Assembly (NCBI GenBank): GCA_965198415.1
Contig: CBDAPN010000032.1
Coordinates: 992,001-1,056,000, forward strand
From: Endozoicomonas sp965198415
Lineage (GTDB): Bacteria; Pseudomonadota; Gammaproteobacteria; Pseudomonadales; Endozoicomonadaceae
Reading direction: 5' to 3'
DNA: 64,000 nucleotides
The notes beneath the pieces are model-generated. The model was not told where the DNA came from, ran no database searches, and saw only the letters and a program-made list of their open reading frames with translations. The stretch's first letter is position 1. Every line of letters begins with the position of its first letter. Below, in pieces: positions 8,648 through 17,447 of the stretch. The translations under genes and the position numbers were made by a program.

Positions 8648-9529
8648 ATGGCGATTAACTGGTATCCCGGCCACATGCATAAGGCCAAAAAAGAGATCCG
8701 CGAAGTGATACCAAAAATGGATCTGATTATTGAAGTGCTCGACGCTCGCCTCCCCTTCAGTAGTGAAAACCCGATGGTTGACTCCCTGCGTAAAAACACG
8801 CCGTGCATTAAAATCCTCAACAAAAGTGATCTTGCAGACCCAACAACCACGCAACTGTGGGTTGAGCATATCAACCGCACATCGGGCATGCGCGCCATTG
8901 CCGTCAACTTGAAGCAGCCGGAAAAAATTCGCAGTATTTTACAACTCGCACCGACTATGGTGCCTGAACGTAATTTGGACATCAGCCCATTAAAAGCGAT
9001 TATTTTGGGGATTCCCAATGTGGGAAAATCCACCACAATCAATACTCTCGCCAGTCGCACCGTCGCTAAAACCGGCAACGAACCGGCGGTAACCAAACAG
9101 CAGCAACGCATTAAACTGCCCAATAATATCACCCTACTGGACACCCCCGGCTTCCTCTGGCCCAAACTGGAGCCGGAGGATTGCGGTTACCGCCTAGCCA
9201 TTAGCGGAGCCATCAAAAGCACGGTAATTGAATTTGAAGATGTGGCCATGTATCTCGCAGAGTATCTGCTCATCCACTACCCACAAGCCCTGTGCCAACG
9301 CTACCAACTCAAAGCTCTGCCCCACACCGGCATTGAATTATTCGACCTGATCGGCCAGCGTCGTGGCTGTATGCGCCGCGGTGGTATTGCCGACACCCAT
9401 AAAGTCGCCGAAATTTTACTCAATGAATTCCGTAGTGGTGAGCTTGGGCGCATTAGCTTGGAAACCCCAGCCATCATCGAAGAGCAGCAGCAAACCGTAG
9501 CGGCAGATAAGGCGGTTAAAGACATTTAA
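8648..9529 (+). CDS. ylqF: YlqF/RbgA-family ribosome biogenesis GTPase
   Basis: A 293-aa circularly permuted GTPase: the G4 motif NKSD comes first (about residue 58), followed by G1 GIPNVGKST (about 120) and G3 DTPG (about 160). The N-terminus NWYPGHMHKAKKEI is typical of YlqF. In Bacillus the family assists late assembly of the 50S subunit. In gammaproteobacteria the role is less studied. The C-terminal helical domain is present and the length is normal. It stands alone between adhP and dsbA. Confidence 0.9.
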   Translation: MAINWYPGHMHKAKKEIREVIPKMDLIIEVLDARLPFSSENPMVDSLRKNTPCIKILNKSDLADPTTTQLWVEHINRTSGMRAIAVNLKQPEKIRSILQLAPTMVPERNLDISPLKAIILGIPNVGKSTTINTLASRTVAKTGNEPAVTKQQQRIKLPNNITLLDTPGFLWPKLEPEDCGYRLAISGAIKSTVIEFEDVAMYLAEYLLIHYPQALCQRYQLKALPHTGIELFDLIGQRRGCMRRGGIADTHKVAEILLNEFRSGELGRISLETPAIIEEQQQTVAADKAVKDI

Positions 9530-9662
9530 AATAGCCCGTAGTAGCGGCTGTAAAGCCGTTCTCGGCGGAATTTTGACTGAAAAAGTGTTACCATTTCATT
9601 GCAACACCCAAGCCTTCAATAGAAGTAATTACTAGCGCCTAAGCACCGTGGAATGTGAAACC

Positions 9663-10301
9663 ATGAGCAAGTTTTTTTCTACCCTGTTACTGTTGTTTCC
9701 TCTGGTATTGGCCACCAACTTAAAGGCTGCTGAAAACGCCTTTAAAGAGGGAACTAGCTACACCGTCATCAACGGTCTTGAGCCTTATGAAAAACCCACA
9801 GTGACTGAACTTTTTACTATTTATTGTGGCGGTTGCTATCAGTGGGAATACCGAGGCCCTTTAGACAAACTGAAAACCTGGCTACAGCAGAATCATTATG
9901 ACTTCAAACAGGCGCATATGACCTTTATGGGCAACTACGCCGAACAGGCCACCATTGCTCTGGCTATTACCTCGGGCACACCTCGGTACGATGCCGTTAA
10001 AAAAGCACTGTTTAATCACATTCACTCAGAGCGCAAGGGCGACTGGGCAAACGACCAAAAATTCTTTGAGAGCCTGAAAGCCGGCGGACTAAGTGAAAAA
10101 GAGTTCCAAGCCCAGAAAAACAGCCTGCCTGTGGCAAAAACCCGAATGGACTGGATGCGCTATGCCAAATACATACAAGCCGTACCGAGTTTTATAGTGA
10201 ATAACCGCTACCTGATTAACATGAGCAGCCTCAAATCGCCGGATCAACTTGAGGCGCTGATCACTTACCTGAATAAACTTCCGGTAAATGGCAAACCTTA
10301 A
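9663..10301 (+). CDS. dsbA: Thiol:disulfide oxidoreductase, DsbA-like, with CGGC active site
   Basis: A 212-aa exported thioredoxin-fold protein with an N-terminal signal peptide (about residues 1-22), a redox motif CGGC in TIYCGGCYQWE and a cis-proline loop AVPSF near the C-terminus. It should oxidise cysteines in periplasmic proteins. E. coli DsbA has CPHC; CGGC should change the redox potential. The next gene is dsbB, 17 bases downstream, so the pair is an operon. I chose the ATG at 9663 because the signal peptide starts there; a GTG lies 15 bases upstream. Confidence 0.85.
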   Translation: MSKFFSTLLLLFPLVLATNLKAAENAFKEGTSYTVINGLEPYEKPTVTELFTIYCGGCYQWEYRGPLDKLKTWLQQNHYDFKQAHMTFMGNYAEQATIALAITSGTPRYDAVKKALFNHIHSERKGDWANDQKFFESLKAGGLSEKEFQAQKNSLPVAKTRMDWMRYAKYIQAVPSFIVNNRYLINMSSLKSPDQLEALITYLNKLPVNGKP

Positions 10302-10318
10302 ACCAACAGCTGACTAAG

Positions 10319-10879
10319 ATGATGACGCTTCTAAAGAAACTTCAACAAAGCCCCTTGCCAACGCTGCACCGTTGGCAAAGTTATCGCGGCACGTGGCTAA
10401 TTATGTTTGCCTCAGCCCTCATTCTTGAGCTTTGCGCTTGGGGCTTTCAGCATATATTAAACATGGACCCTTGTGAGCGGTGTGTTTATCAGCGTCTGGC
10501 AGTGATTATTCTGATCGTTGCCCCATTAATCATAATGATTGCCCCAACAAACGTCGTGACCAGAATTGTCGGTTATACCCTCTGGGTAAGTGGCGCACTT
10601 TACGGCCTCAGGCACGCCATTGCCCAAATGGCGGACTACGCTGAATTCAACCCTTTTGCCTCCAGTTGTAGCTTTCTGCCGACGTTTCCCTTTAACCTGC
10701 CACTTCAAGAGTGGTGGCCCGCCCTGTTTATGCCAACCGGCATCTGTGGCGCTGATGACTGGACATTTCTGAGCCTGAACATGGCGCAGTGGATGGTCAT
10801 TGTTTTCTCCATTTACCTGCTTGCCGCTGCGGTCTGTGTTGTCAGCTCTGTTTACTGCACAATGTTTAAAAGAACATAA
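10319..10879 (+). CDS. dsbB: Disulfide bond formation protein B
   Basis: A 186-aa inner-membrane protein with four hydrophobic segments. The first periplasmic loop has the redox pair CERC (in NMDPCERCVYQRLAV), and the second has two more cysteines (ASSCSF and GICGADDW). This is the DsbB/DsbI arrangement, passing electrons from DsbA to quinone. Two ATG codons stand in tandem at 10319 and 10322. The second periplasmic loop looks long. It is co-directional with dsbA. Confidence 0.9.
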   Translation: MMTLLKKLQQSPLPTLHRWQSYRGTWLIMFASALILELCAWGFQHILNMDPCERCVYQRLAVIILIVAPLIIMIAPTNVVTRIVGYTLWVSGALYGLRHAIAQMADYAEFNPFASSCSFLPTFPFNLPLQEWWPALFMPTGICGADDWTFLSLNMAQWMVIVFSIYLLAAAVCVVSSVYCTMFKRT

Positions 10880-10968
10880 AAGCTTCACCCTTCCTGCAAC
10901 TTTACTCAGGGGGGAAAAATATTTTACCGCTGGAAGGGGGAGTCTGCTCTACTGCGAAACCACAAATT

Positions 10969-10998
10969 GAGCCTGAAAAGTCGGCAATGTTCAGGCTC
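10969..10998. terminator. Hairpin between convergent dsbB and the Gate-domain gene
   Basis: GAGCCTGAA, 12 bases, TTCAGGCTC form a perfect 9-bp stem in the gap between two convergent genes. T-runs on either side are poor. It could end both transcripts weakly. Confidence 0.45.
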
Positions 10999-11026
10999 AG
11001 TTTGCTGCTGAATAGCTGCGCGCCAC

Positions 11027-12204
11027 TCAGACTGCGAACATTTCAAAAAGAAGATAAAGATACCGTGCTACAACACCTGCACAGGCTCCACCAATGGTGT
11101 GGGAAAGAAAGGCTTTTGAGGTGAGATCCCGAAACCCAAGGGTATCGAGCATGGCGGTGTGAGTGCTCAGGTAGCCGCTCCAGCACATACCCATGGCAGT
11201 GAAAACAGCCATATCACTGGCTGTAACAATACCCTTACTTAAAAACGTTGGCACCAATGAGAGTGACGCGCCGACTGCGCCAAGAGTGGTGATAGGAAAG
11301 GCAACCAGTTCCGCATGGTTAAAACCAAAAAGAACTCTAAACAGCCCACTGGCATACCCCGCCAGTTTAGGCAGCAAAGCAACGCCTTCAAAGGCTGCGC
11401 CAGAGTAACCACTCTCCGGTGCACCGAAAGTCAGTAACATCACAAAAGTGCTGATGATCAGCACGCCGGGAATAATCTCCACCCCCATTTTTACACCGAA
11501 TTTGCCGCCGTCCAGCAGAGAGTTTAGTGTTCTTAGCCAGACGGGTCTCTTGTGCCGTTGTCGTCCAGAAGATTACTGTGAGTATCTTTGAAGTTAAGCT
11601 GATGCAGTCTGGGGTCATCACGGATAAAACGCTGCATAAGGCGGGTGGAAATAATGGCACCAATCAGCGCACCCACTAAACCAATAAGCGCCGGAAAAAA
11701 ATAGGTATCACCGGTTTCACTGTTTTGCAAAGTGGCCATAAACGTGATGACGATTAATCCCATACCAAAGGAAGTACCAAAATTGGTTAGGGAAATGAGT
11801 TCGGCCACTTTAAAAGAGTGATTAAAACGACGATCTTTTGCCAAACCGATGATGGCCGGGTTATCAGAAAAAAAAGTCATCATCGCCGCCATTGCTGCCC
11901 GACCCGGGAGGTTAAACAGCGGCCTCATCAGTGGCGCCAGCAGTCGTTCAATTAAAGCGATGACATGAAACTCGGTTAATAGACGACTTACGGCGCTAGT
12001 AAGGACGGTAATACCCATCAAGAAAAGCGCAGTGTTCAACAGTAGATCATGAGCAGTATTAAAGATGGTGTTAAACATATTGGTAACACCCATGGTGTTG
12101 CTGAGATAGGCAAGCATAAGTCCTGCAAAGCCCAACAATACAATGGGTTCAACTATTTTGCGCAAGTCTGAGGTTTCAGGCTTGCTGGAAACCGTACCAC
12201 TCAT
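11027..12204 (-). pseudogene. Gate/nucleoside-recognition-domain membrane protein, frameshifted
   Basis: Two frames form one polytopic membrane protein. The N-terminal part (12204 to 11533, 223 aa) ends at a stop just after GTRDPSG. The C-terminal part continues in the -1 frame as VWLRTLNSLLDGGKFGVK, then MGVEIIPGV, to 11027. The -1 frame opens only at a stop about 45 bases upstream, so the break lies in this short window. Adding one C to the GGG (plus strand) run at 11543-11545 joins the frames, and 1178+1 bases is divisible by three (392 aa). SpmA/YjiH-like Gate proteins are putative transporters. It may be a true pseudogene, a sequencing error or, less likely, recoding. Confidence 0.7.
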
Positions 12205-12626
12205 GAAGATACCTGATAGAGAAATATGACTAAATAGTAGGCGATAATTTACGAGTTTGCGTTGTTCGTTAAATCGCAGAGGTTTAGGAGAAAGCCATAA
12301 GATTACAGGCGATGGTTTGAAAAGATTGCGTTTTTGCCTTGGCTTCGTAGAGTCGAGGCTGTGAAACCGTTAACTATTCAATGCGTTTTCTATGAAATGA
12401 ACGTTAATGATTGACATCTTTACAGTGCTTGATTTCAGTGCCAAAACTTACGGTTCAGAATTATTGGCGTATATGATATCCCCCATTGTCTAGCAGCAAT
12501 TTATACGCCTTTGGACGTTTATTATTTCAATTAGCAAAGCATCATGTGCTTAACCCCCGGCTATACTCCAAAAGGCTGTGCGAGAATAGATTGCCCTTTT
12601 GATAAAACTAATAGCTAAGGAATGAT
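12205..12626. other. Intergenic region, divergent promoters expected
   Basis: About 420 bases between the frameshifted membrane-protein gene and the MEKHLA gene, which are divergently transcribed. I see no ORF with a ribosome site and no named operator. Confidence 0.4.
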
Positions 12627-13097
12627 ATGAAAGCCCCAAAAAATATTGGTTTTGTGAGTGCAGAGAAACATGCAGAAATTTTGATGGAAAACTACAAAAA
12701 ATATTTTTCTGAAGAGCTGGTTTGCAATACAGGTGATGGCTTTAATCGGTTCGAGTCGTTATGGGTGGCTGATTTTGTCATTGTTTCTCATGGCATTGAA
12801 GAAGATCCGGTTTTCAACTTTGGCAATTTAACGGCTTTAAATCTCTTTGAACTTGATTTTTCCGAGTTTACCAGTATGCCTTCACGAAAATCTGCCCAAA
12901 CGCCATCACAAGACGACAGAAACAAGTTACTGGCAGAGGTCACAAAATACGGTTGTATCAACCACTATAAAGGGGTGCGAGTGTCATCAACGGGGAAAAG
13001 GTTTTTCATAGAAAATGCCAAAGTATGGAATCTCTATGATGAAAACTCCGCCTATTACGGGCAAGCGGCAATGTTTAAATCATGGGAAAATATTTAG
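12627..13097 (+). CDS. MEKHLA domain-containing protein
   Basis: A 156-aa protein covering a whole MEKHLA domain, recognised from the AEKHAEILMENYKKYF start, the central VSHGIEEDPVFNFGNLTAL, the FTSMPSRKSA segment, GVRVSSTGKRFFIENAKVWN and the final YYGQAAMF. The domain is PAS-like and is known from plant HD-ZIP III proteins and free-standing bacterial proteins of unknown function. The ATG is preceded by AAGGAATGAT. It is a single gene; the ligand and partner are unknown. Confidence 0.85.
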   Translation: MKAPKNIGFVSAEKHAEILMENYKKYFSEELVCNTGDGFNRFESLWVADFVIVSHGIEEDPVFNFGNLTALNLFELDFSEFTSMPSRKSAQTPSQDDRNKLLAEVTKYGCINHYKGVRVSSTGKRFFIENAKVWNLYDENSAYYGQAAMFKSWENI

Positions 13098-13111
13098 TAC
13101 ATAATTGCTGT

Positions 13112-13206
13112 GAGGGCTGGCTTTTTTCAGCCCTCTGGATTGTTTAGGGCTGGCTTTTTTCAGCCCTCTGGATGTTTATGCCCTTTGGGTATTTATGCCC
13201 TTTGGG
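13112..13206. repeat. Duplicated hairpin plus doubled ATGCCCTTTGGG motif
   Basis: A 33-base unit containing the stem GGGCTG...CAGCCC with a T-rich loop occurs twice (13113-13145, 13146-13177). It is followed by two copies of TTTATGCCCTTTGGGT (about 13174-13206). The stems could end transcription of the MEKHLA gene and of prfC, which converge here. The second motif recurs in inverse orientation at 34251-34298. Confidence 0.85.
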
Positions 13207-13283
13207 TGCGATAGAGCGGGGAGTGTCAGCGCCCCGTTATCTTTACTTTCAGCCAGCGCAATTTTTAGCTTAGTGGCCGACTG

Positions 13284-14870
13284 TTAATGCTCTCTGGTGG
13301 TACGAAAAGTCACTAGCGGGTAGCGCTCTTGTGCAAGTGAGAGGTTTACACGAGTTGGAGCCAGATAAGTCAAATGGCCGCCGCCGTCTATGGCCAGATT
13401 GTCTGCACATTTGCGTTTGAATTCTTCAAGTTTTTTCTCATCGCCGCAGTCAATCCAGCGGGCGGTATTGACGTTGATGGGCTCGTAGATTGCGTCAACG
13501 TTGTATTCATCTTTTAAGCGTCGCATAACCACATCAAACTGGAGTACGCCCACAGCACCTAGAATAAGGTCGTTATTATTCACTGGCATGAACAGCTGAG
13601 TAGCGCCTTCTTCAGAGAGTTGTTGCAGCCCTTTTTGCAGTTGCTTCAGCTTTAATGGGTCTTTCAGGCGCACACGGCGGAACAGTTCCGGGGCAAAGTG
13701 AGGGATGCCCATAAATTTGAGCATTTCGCCTTGGGTGAAGGTATCGCCAATTTGAATGGTGCCATGGTTGTGCAGGCCGATGATGTCACCAGAAATGGCC
13801 TCATCCACATGAGATCGGTCACCGGCCAGAAAGGTGACCGCATCCGCAATTTTAACGTCTTTGCCGATGCGAACATGTTTCATCTTCATGTTGCGAGTGT
13901 ACTTGCCAGAGCAGATACGCAAAAAGGCAATGCGATCCCGGTGTTTGGGGTCCATGTTGGCCTGGATTTTAAACACAAAGCCGGAAAATTTCTCTTCCGA
14001 TGCCGGGACTGAGCGTAAATCGGTCTCTCGTGGTAGGGGTGATGGCGCCCATCGCACAAAGTCGTTGAGCATTTCCCGAACGCCAAAGTTGGCCAAAGCG
14101 GTACCAAAAAAGACCGGCGTCATACGTCCGCCAAGGTAAGCCTCAAGGTCGAACTCGTGACTGGCACCACGCACCAGTTCAATCTCTTCTGTCAGCTCTT
14201 CGTGCAGGTCGCCAAGCAGTGCAATGGCTTCTGGAGATTCCAGTCCTTTGATCTGAATATCTTCCGGCACCACACTGGCCTGACCGGGTTTAAATACGTG
14301 AATGGTGTCGGTGTAGAGGTTGTAAACGCCTTTGAATTGTTTGCCCATGCCTATGGGCCAGGTGATGGGGGCGCACTGGATTTTAAGGATGTCTTCGATT
14401 TCATCCAGCACTTCAATTTGGTCCCGCACTTCCCGATCCATTTTGTTGACGAACGTAAAGATTGGGGTGTCTCGCAAACGACAAACTTCCATTAATTTTA
14501 TGGTGCGGTCTTCGACGCCTTTAGCGCCGTCAATCACCATAAGGCAGCTGTCGACTGCGGTAAGGGTGCGGTAGGTGTCTTCCGAGAAGTCTTCGTGTCC
14601 CGGTGTGTCCAGAAGGTTGACGGTGCGGTCGTGGTAAGGGAATTGCATCACCGAGGTGGTGATGGAGATGCCGCGCTCCTGCTCCATTTTCATCCAGTCA
14701 GACGTGGCCATGCGGCCGGTTTTTTTGCCTTTGACTGTACCCGCCAGCTGGATGGCACCGCCGAGCAACAGCAGTTTTTCGGTGATGGTGGTTTTACCGG
14801 CATCAGGGTGAGAAATTATGGCGAAGGTGCGCCTTGCTTCGACTTGCGGGAGCAGCGTTGATGTAGACAT
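13284..14870 (-). CDS. prfC: Peptide chain release factor 3
   Basis: A 528-aa translational GTPase that recycles RF1/RF2 from the ribosome. It has G1 SHPDAGKTT (residues 20-28), G3 DTPGHEDFSEDTYR and G4 NKMDRE, followed by the RF3-specific middle and C-terminal domains. Its length matches E. coli RF3 (529). The frame opens upstream at 14930, but the conserved start STSTLLPQVEARRTF begins at the ATG at 14870. It is a single-gene unit. Confidence 0.95.
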   Translation of the reverse strand: MSTSTLLPQVEARRTFAIISHPDAGKTTITEKLLLLGGAIQLAGTVKGKKTGRMATSDWMKMEQERGISITTSVMQFPYHDRTVNLLDTPGHEDFSEDTYRTLTAVDSCLMVIDGAKGVEDRTIKLMEVCRLRDTPIFTFVNKMDREVRDQIEVLDEIEDILKIQCAPITWPIGMGKQFKGVYNLYTDTIHVFKPGQASVVPEDIQIKGLESPEAIALLGDLHEELTEEIELVRGASHEFDLEAYLGGRMTPVFFGTALANFGVREMLNDFVRWAPSPLPRETDLRSVPASEEKFSGFVFKIQANMDPKHRDRIAFLRICSGKYTRNMKMKHVRIGKDVKIADAVTFLAGDRSHVDEAISGDIIGLHNHGTIQIGDTFTQGEMLKFMGIPHFAPELFRRVRLKDPLKLKQLQKGLQQLSEEGATQLFMPVNNNDLILGAVGVLQFDVVMRRLKDEYNVDAIYEPINVNTARWIDCGDEKKLEEFKRKCADNLAIDGGGHLTYLAPTRVNLSLAQERYPLVTFRTTREH

Positions 14871-15024
14871 AAGCAGGTTCCAAATTGTGTACAAACTGTA
14901 CACAGAAGCCAGCTTAAGGGATGTGTACAAGCTTAATAATTGTCAAAAAACTGAATGGATTATCCAAATCGGCAAGGAAAGTGCAATAGTGTGAAGTGGG
15001 AGGTATTAAAAAGCCATGGATTGG

Positions 15025-15054
15025 AAAAGAAGGGGCATAAAAGCTATGCCCCTT
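15025..15054 (-). terminator. Rho-independent terminator of the repeat-protein gene
   Basis: On the minus strand AAGGGGCATA, 5 bases, TATGCCCCTT form a perfect 10-bp stem followed by CTTTT. It lies 17 bases after the stop codon of the secreted repeat protein gene. Confidence 0.75.
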
Positions 15055-15070
15055 GAGGTGATTATTCACC

Positions 15071-16082
15071 CTATTGGTTCGTACCTGAGTTTGAGTCTGA
15101 CTTTTCAAAATCAACCAAAACATTGGCTGGCTCATGGTACCACGAGCTGAAGTTGGTTTTTGGATAACGGACCTGAGATTGAAGTTTGTACTCTACCGGT
15201 TCAGAACCTTCTTCCGTTTTAATTGCTAACTTGATTTTGCCAGTTTTCAGCGCATTGGTAACTTTTCGTTTTACATTAACGACAATGCTTTCTTCAGCAC
15301 TGGTCTCTGGGTTAGTGCGGGAGAAGGTGATGTCAGCGTCGAGTGGGAAGCTTTTAACACCCCACCAGTCTTCCTGATCCAGAATTACATAACGTGCCGC
15401 AGCGTCTGAATAGGACGGGTCAAAAAAAGGTTGGTGATATAATACCGCCTTGGGAAGGAGGTTATTTGAATAGTATGGAATGGTATCGAATTCTTCCATA
15501 GTAACGGCGGAGCCATGGTTGATCTGGTAATTGGTGATTCTCCAGTCGGAGCCGGGCTCCACTTCAACGGCGGTCATGGCACTGACGCTGATTGAAGGTT
15601 TGAACACCCAAAGATGGGTTATGTTATCTAATGAAAGTGGAAAGTGTTTTACGAAACCCATACGAGGTGATTCATAAGGAAAACCCGCAGTGATTACCGT
15701 CAGTTGTTGGCGGAAGAAGGTGCGGCCTTTCATCCAGCGTTCTACTTTCAGGGGGTAGAGGTCGAGGGTGCGGTAATCTATTCGCTCTTCAGTCTCAAAA
15801 TGGAAACCGGTGTCGAGGTCATTTGACTCTTCAGCCTTAAAATCAAAGCTCGAGGTCATTTGACTCTTCAGTCGAATCAAAGCTGGTGTCGAGATCATTT
15901 GACTCTTCAGTCTTAGAATCAAAGCTGGTGTCGAGATCATTTGACTCTTCAGTCTCAGAATCAAAGCTGGTGTCGAGGTCATTTGACTCTTCAGTAGCAA
16001 CCGCAGCGGTGCCTGGTAAGCTGTTGATTGTAAGCAACAAACTGAGAAATAAATGTTTGATCGTCAGTTGTTTGTTAAACAT
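15071..16082 (-). pseudogene. Secreted protein with N-terminal tandem repeats, frameshifted
   Basis: The gene starts at 16082 with a signal peptide (about 27 residues, LFLSLLLTINSLPGTAAVA). Acidic repeats TEESNDLDTSFDS(E/K) follow. Inside repeat 4, 5 bases are missing compared with the other units, so the frame runs into a stop at 15843. The remainder (from SFDFKAEESNDLDTG onward, about 260 residues, beta-rich, ending KSDSNSGTNQ) is intact in another frame down to 15071. The total of 1012+5 bases is divisible by three (338 aa). I do not recognise the C-terminal domain. It could be a recent pseudogene, or a locus in which repeat slippage switches expression. Confidence 0.65.
15794..15995 (-). 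repeat. 42-nt coding tandem repeat (about five units)
   Basis: The unit encodes TEESNDLDTSFDSE/K. The units are 42, 42, 39, 37 and 42 bases long; the 39-base unit loses one codon and the 37-base unit has a frame-shifting 5-base loss near 15849-15853. The units are nearly identical, which suggests recent expansion. Confidence 0.9.
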
Positions 16083-16542
16083 TTTAAAATGCTCTCCGTT
16101 ATGTTTAATGATTTTGCATCTGATTTGATTTTCCGATCAGAAAAAAGTTCAAAAAAATTAAAATTTTTTTCTTTCCACTGTTTTAAAAATTTTTTGTGGC
16201 TTTTTTTGTGACTGAGAAATAAATGAAACGATTGTCTTGCAAGGTCTTCGTTACAATGATTCACTGTGCACATTTGGAGTTGTTGCTTTTTTGTACTTTC
16301 CCCGTTTTTCAGGTTTTTTCGGCCAGTACTGGTGCTTAAAAGAATCAGGCTAGTAGCCACATGCAGGCTCTATCCTGCTATTTTGCAACGTTAGTACAAT
16401 AAAAAAGGCGTTGTAATCAAAGATTGGTTGCAAGTAATTCAAGACTATTGTTTCATTACGGTGTATTTGTTGCCCTGTGTTTTGAGACTGCTCGGTTACA
16501 GCGTCGGTCAGCCTTATAGAATATTCATATAAAGAGCTTCAC
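16083..16542. other. AT-rich intergenic region between divergent genes
   Basis: About 460 AT-rich bases upstream of both the repeat-protein gene (minus) and galU (plus). A 98-codon frame (16064-16360 minus) is low-complexity Lys/Phe-rich and overlaps the start of the repeat gene, so I do not call it. No operator is recognised. Confidence 0.4.
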
Positions 16543-17367
16543 ATGTTAAAAAAATGTCTTTTTCCCGCTGCTGGTTACGGCACACGCTTTCTTCCTGCGA
16601 CCAAATCCATGCCTAAAGAGATGATGCCTATCGTCAGCAAGCCACTTATTGAGTACGGCGTTGACGAAGCACTACAGGCCGGTATGTCAGATATTTGCAT
16701 TGTTACCGGTCGCGGCAAACGCTCTTTGGAGGATCATTTTGATGTGAATTACGAGCTGGAGCACCAAATTTCCGGCACCGAAAAAGAAAGCTTGTTGTCA
16801 GACGTTCGTCGCGTAATTGACCAATGCTCATTTTCCTATACACGCCAGCGCGAAATGAAAGGTCTTGGCCATGCGGTGCTTACCGGGCAGACGCTGATTG
16901 GCGATCAACCCTTTGGTATGGTGCTGGCAGATGACTTGTGCATCAATATGGGTGGCCCTGGGGTGTTGGCGCAAATGGCGGTGCTTTACAAGCAGTTTCG
17001 TTGCAGTATTGTGGCGGTGCAGGAGGTGCCGGATGACGAGGTGCATAAGTACGGTGTTATTGCCGGGCAGAGCATTTCCGATGAATTGATCCGTGTTGAA
17101 AATATGGTAGAAAAGCCCGCAAAAGAGGATGCCCCGAGTAATCTGGCAATTATTGGCCGTTATATCCTTACGCCAGATATTTTTGATCTGATACAGGACA
17201 CGCAGCCGGGCAAAAGCGGTGAAATCCAGATCACCGATGCGCTCATGGCGCAAGCAAGCCGCGGCTGTGTGATGGCGTATAAATTTAAAGGGCAGCGTTT
17301 TGATTGCGGCAGTATTGAAGGCTTTATTGAGGCAACTAATTTCTGTTACGACAACCTGTATCGTTAG
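16543..17367 (+). CDS. galU: UTP-glucose-1-phosphate uridylyltransferase
   Basis: A 274-aa nucleotidyltransferase that makes UDP-glucose from UTP and glucose-1-phosphate for envelope sugars. The nucleotide-binding loop AAGYGTRFLPATKSMPKEM occupies residues 9-27. Also visible are the VLADDLC segment with a metal-binding Asp, VEKP, and the C-terminal RFDCGSIEGFIEATN. Length and motifs are normal for GalU. It is a single gene, and a stem (about 17371-17403) follows the stop. Confidence 0.93.
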   Translation: MLKKCLFPAAGYGTRFLPATKSMPKEMMPIVSKPLIEYGVDEALQAGMSDICIVTGRGKRSLEDHFDVNYELEHQISGTEKESLLSDVRRVIDQCSFSYTRQREMKGLGHAVLTGQTLIGDQPFGMVLADDLCINMGGPGVLAQMAVLYKQFRCSIVAVQEVPDDEVHKYGVIAGQSISDELIRVENMVEKPAKEDAPSNLAIIGRYILTPDIFDLIQDTQPGKSGEIQITDALMAQASRGCVMAYKFKGQRFDCGSIEGFIEATNFCYDNLYR

Positions 17368-17447
17368 TTTTGATCGCTTCCCGGAGTTCTTTTGGGAAGC
17401 AATCAATCATCGCAGACGATGCGAGAGTGTTTTTTCCTGCAACGCCT

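Noticed and set aside
15794..15995. Possible CRISPR array
   Set aside because: Units are directly adjacent with no unique spacers and encode part of a secreted protein.
16064..16360. 98-codon ORF upstream of the repeat-protein gene
   Set aside because: AT-rich Lys/Phe-biased translation overlapping a real gene start; no ribosome site.
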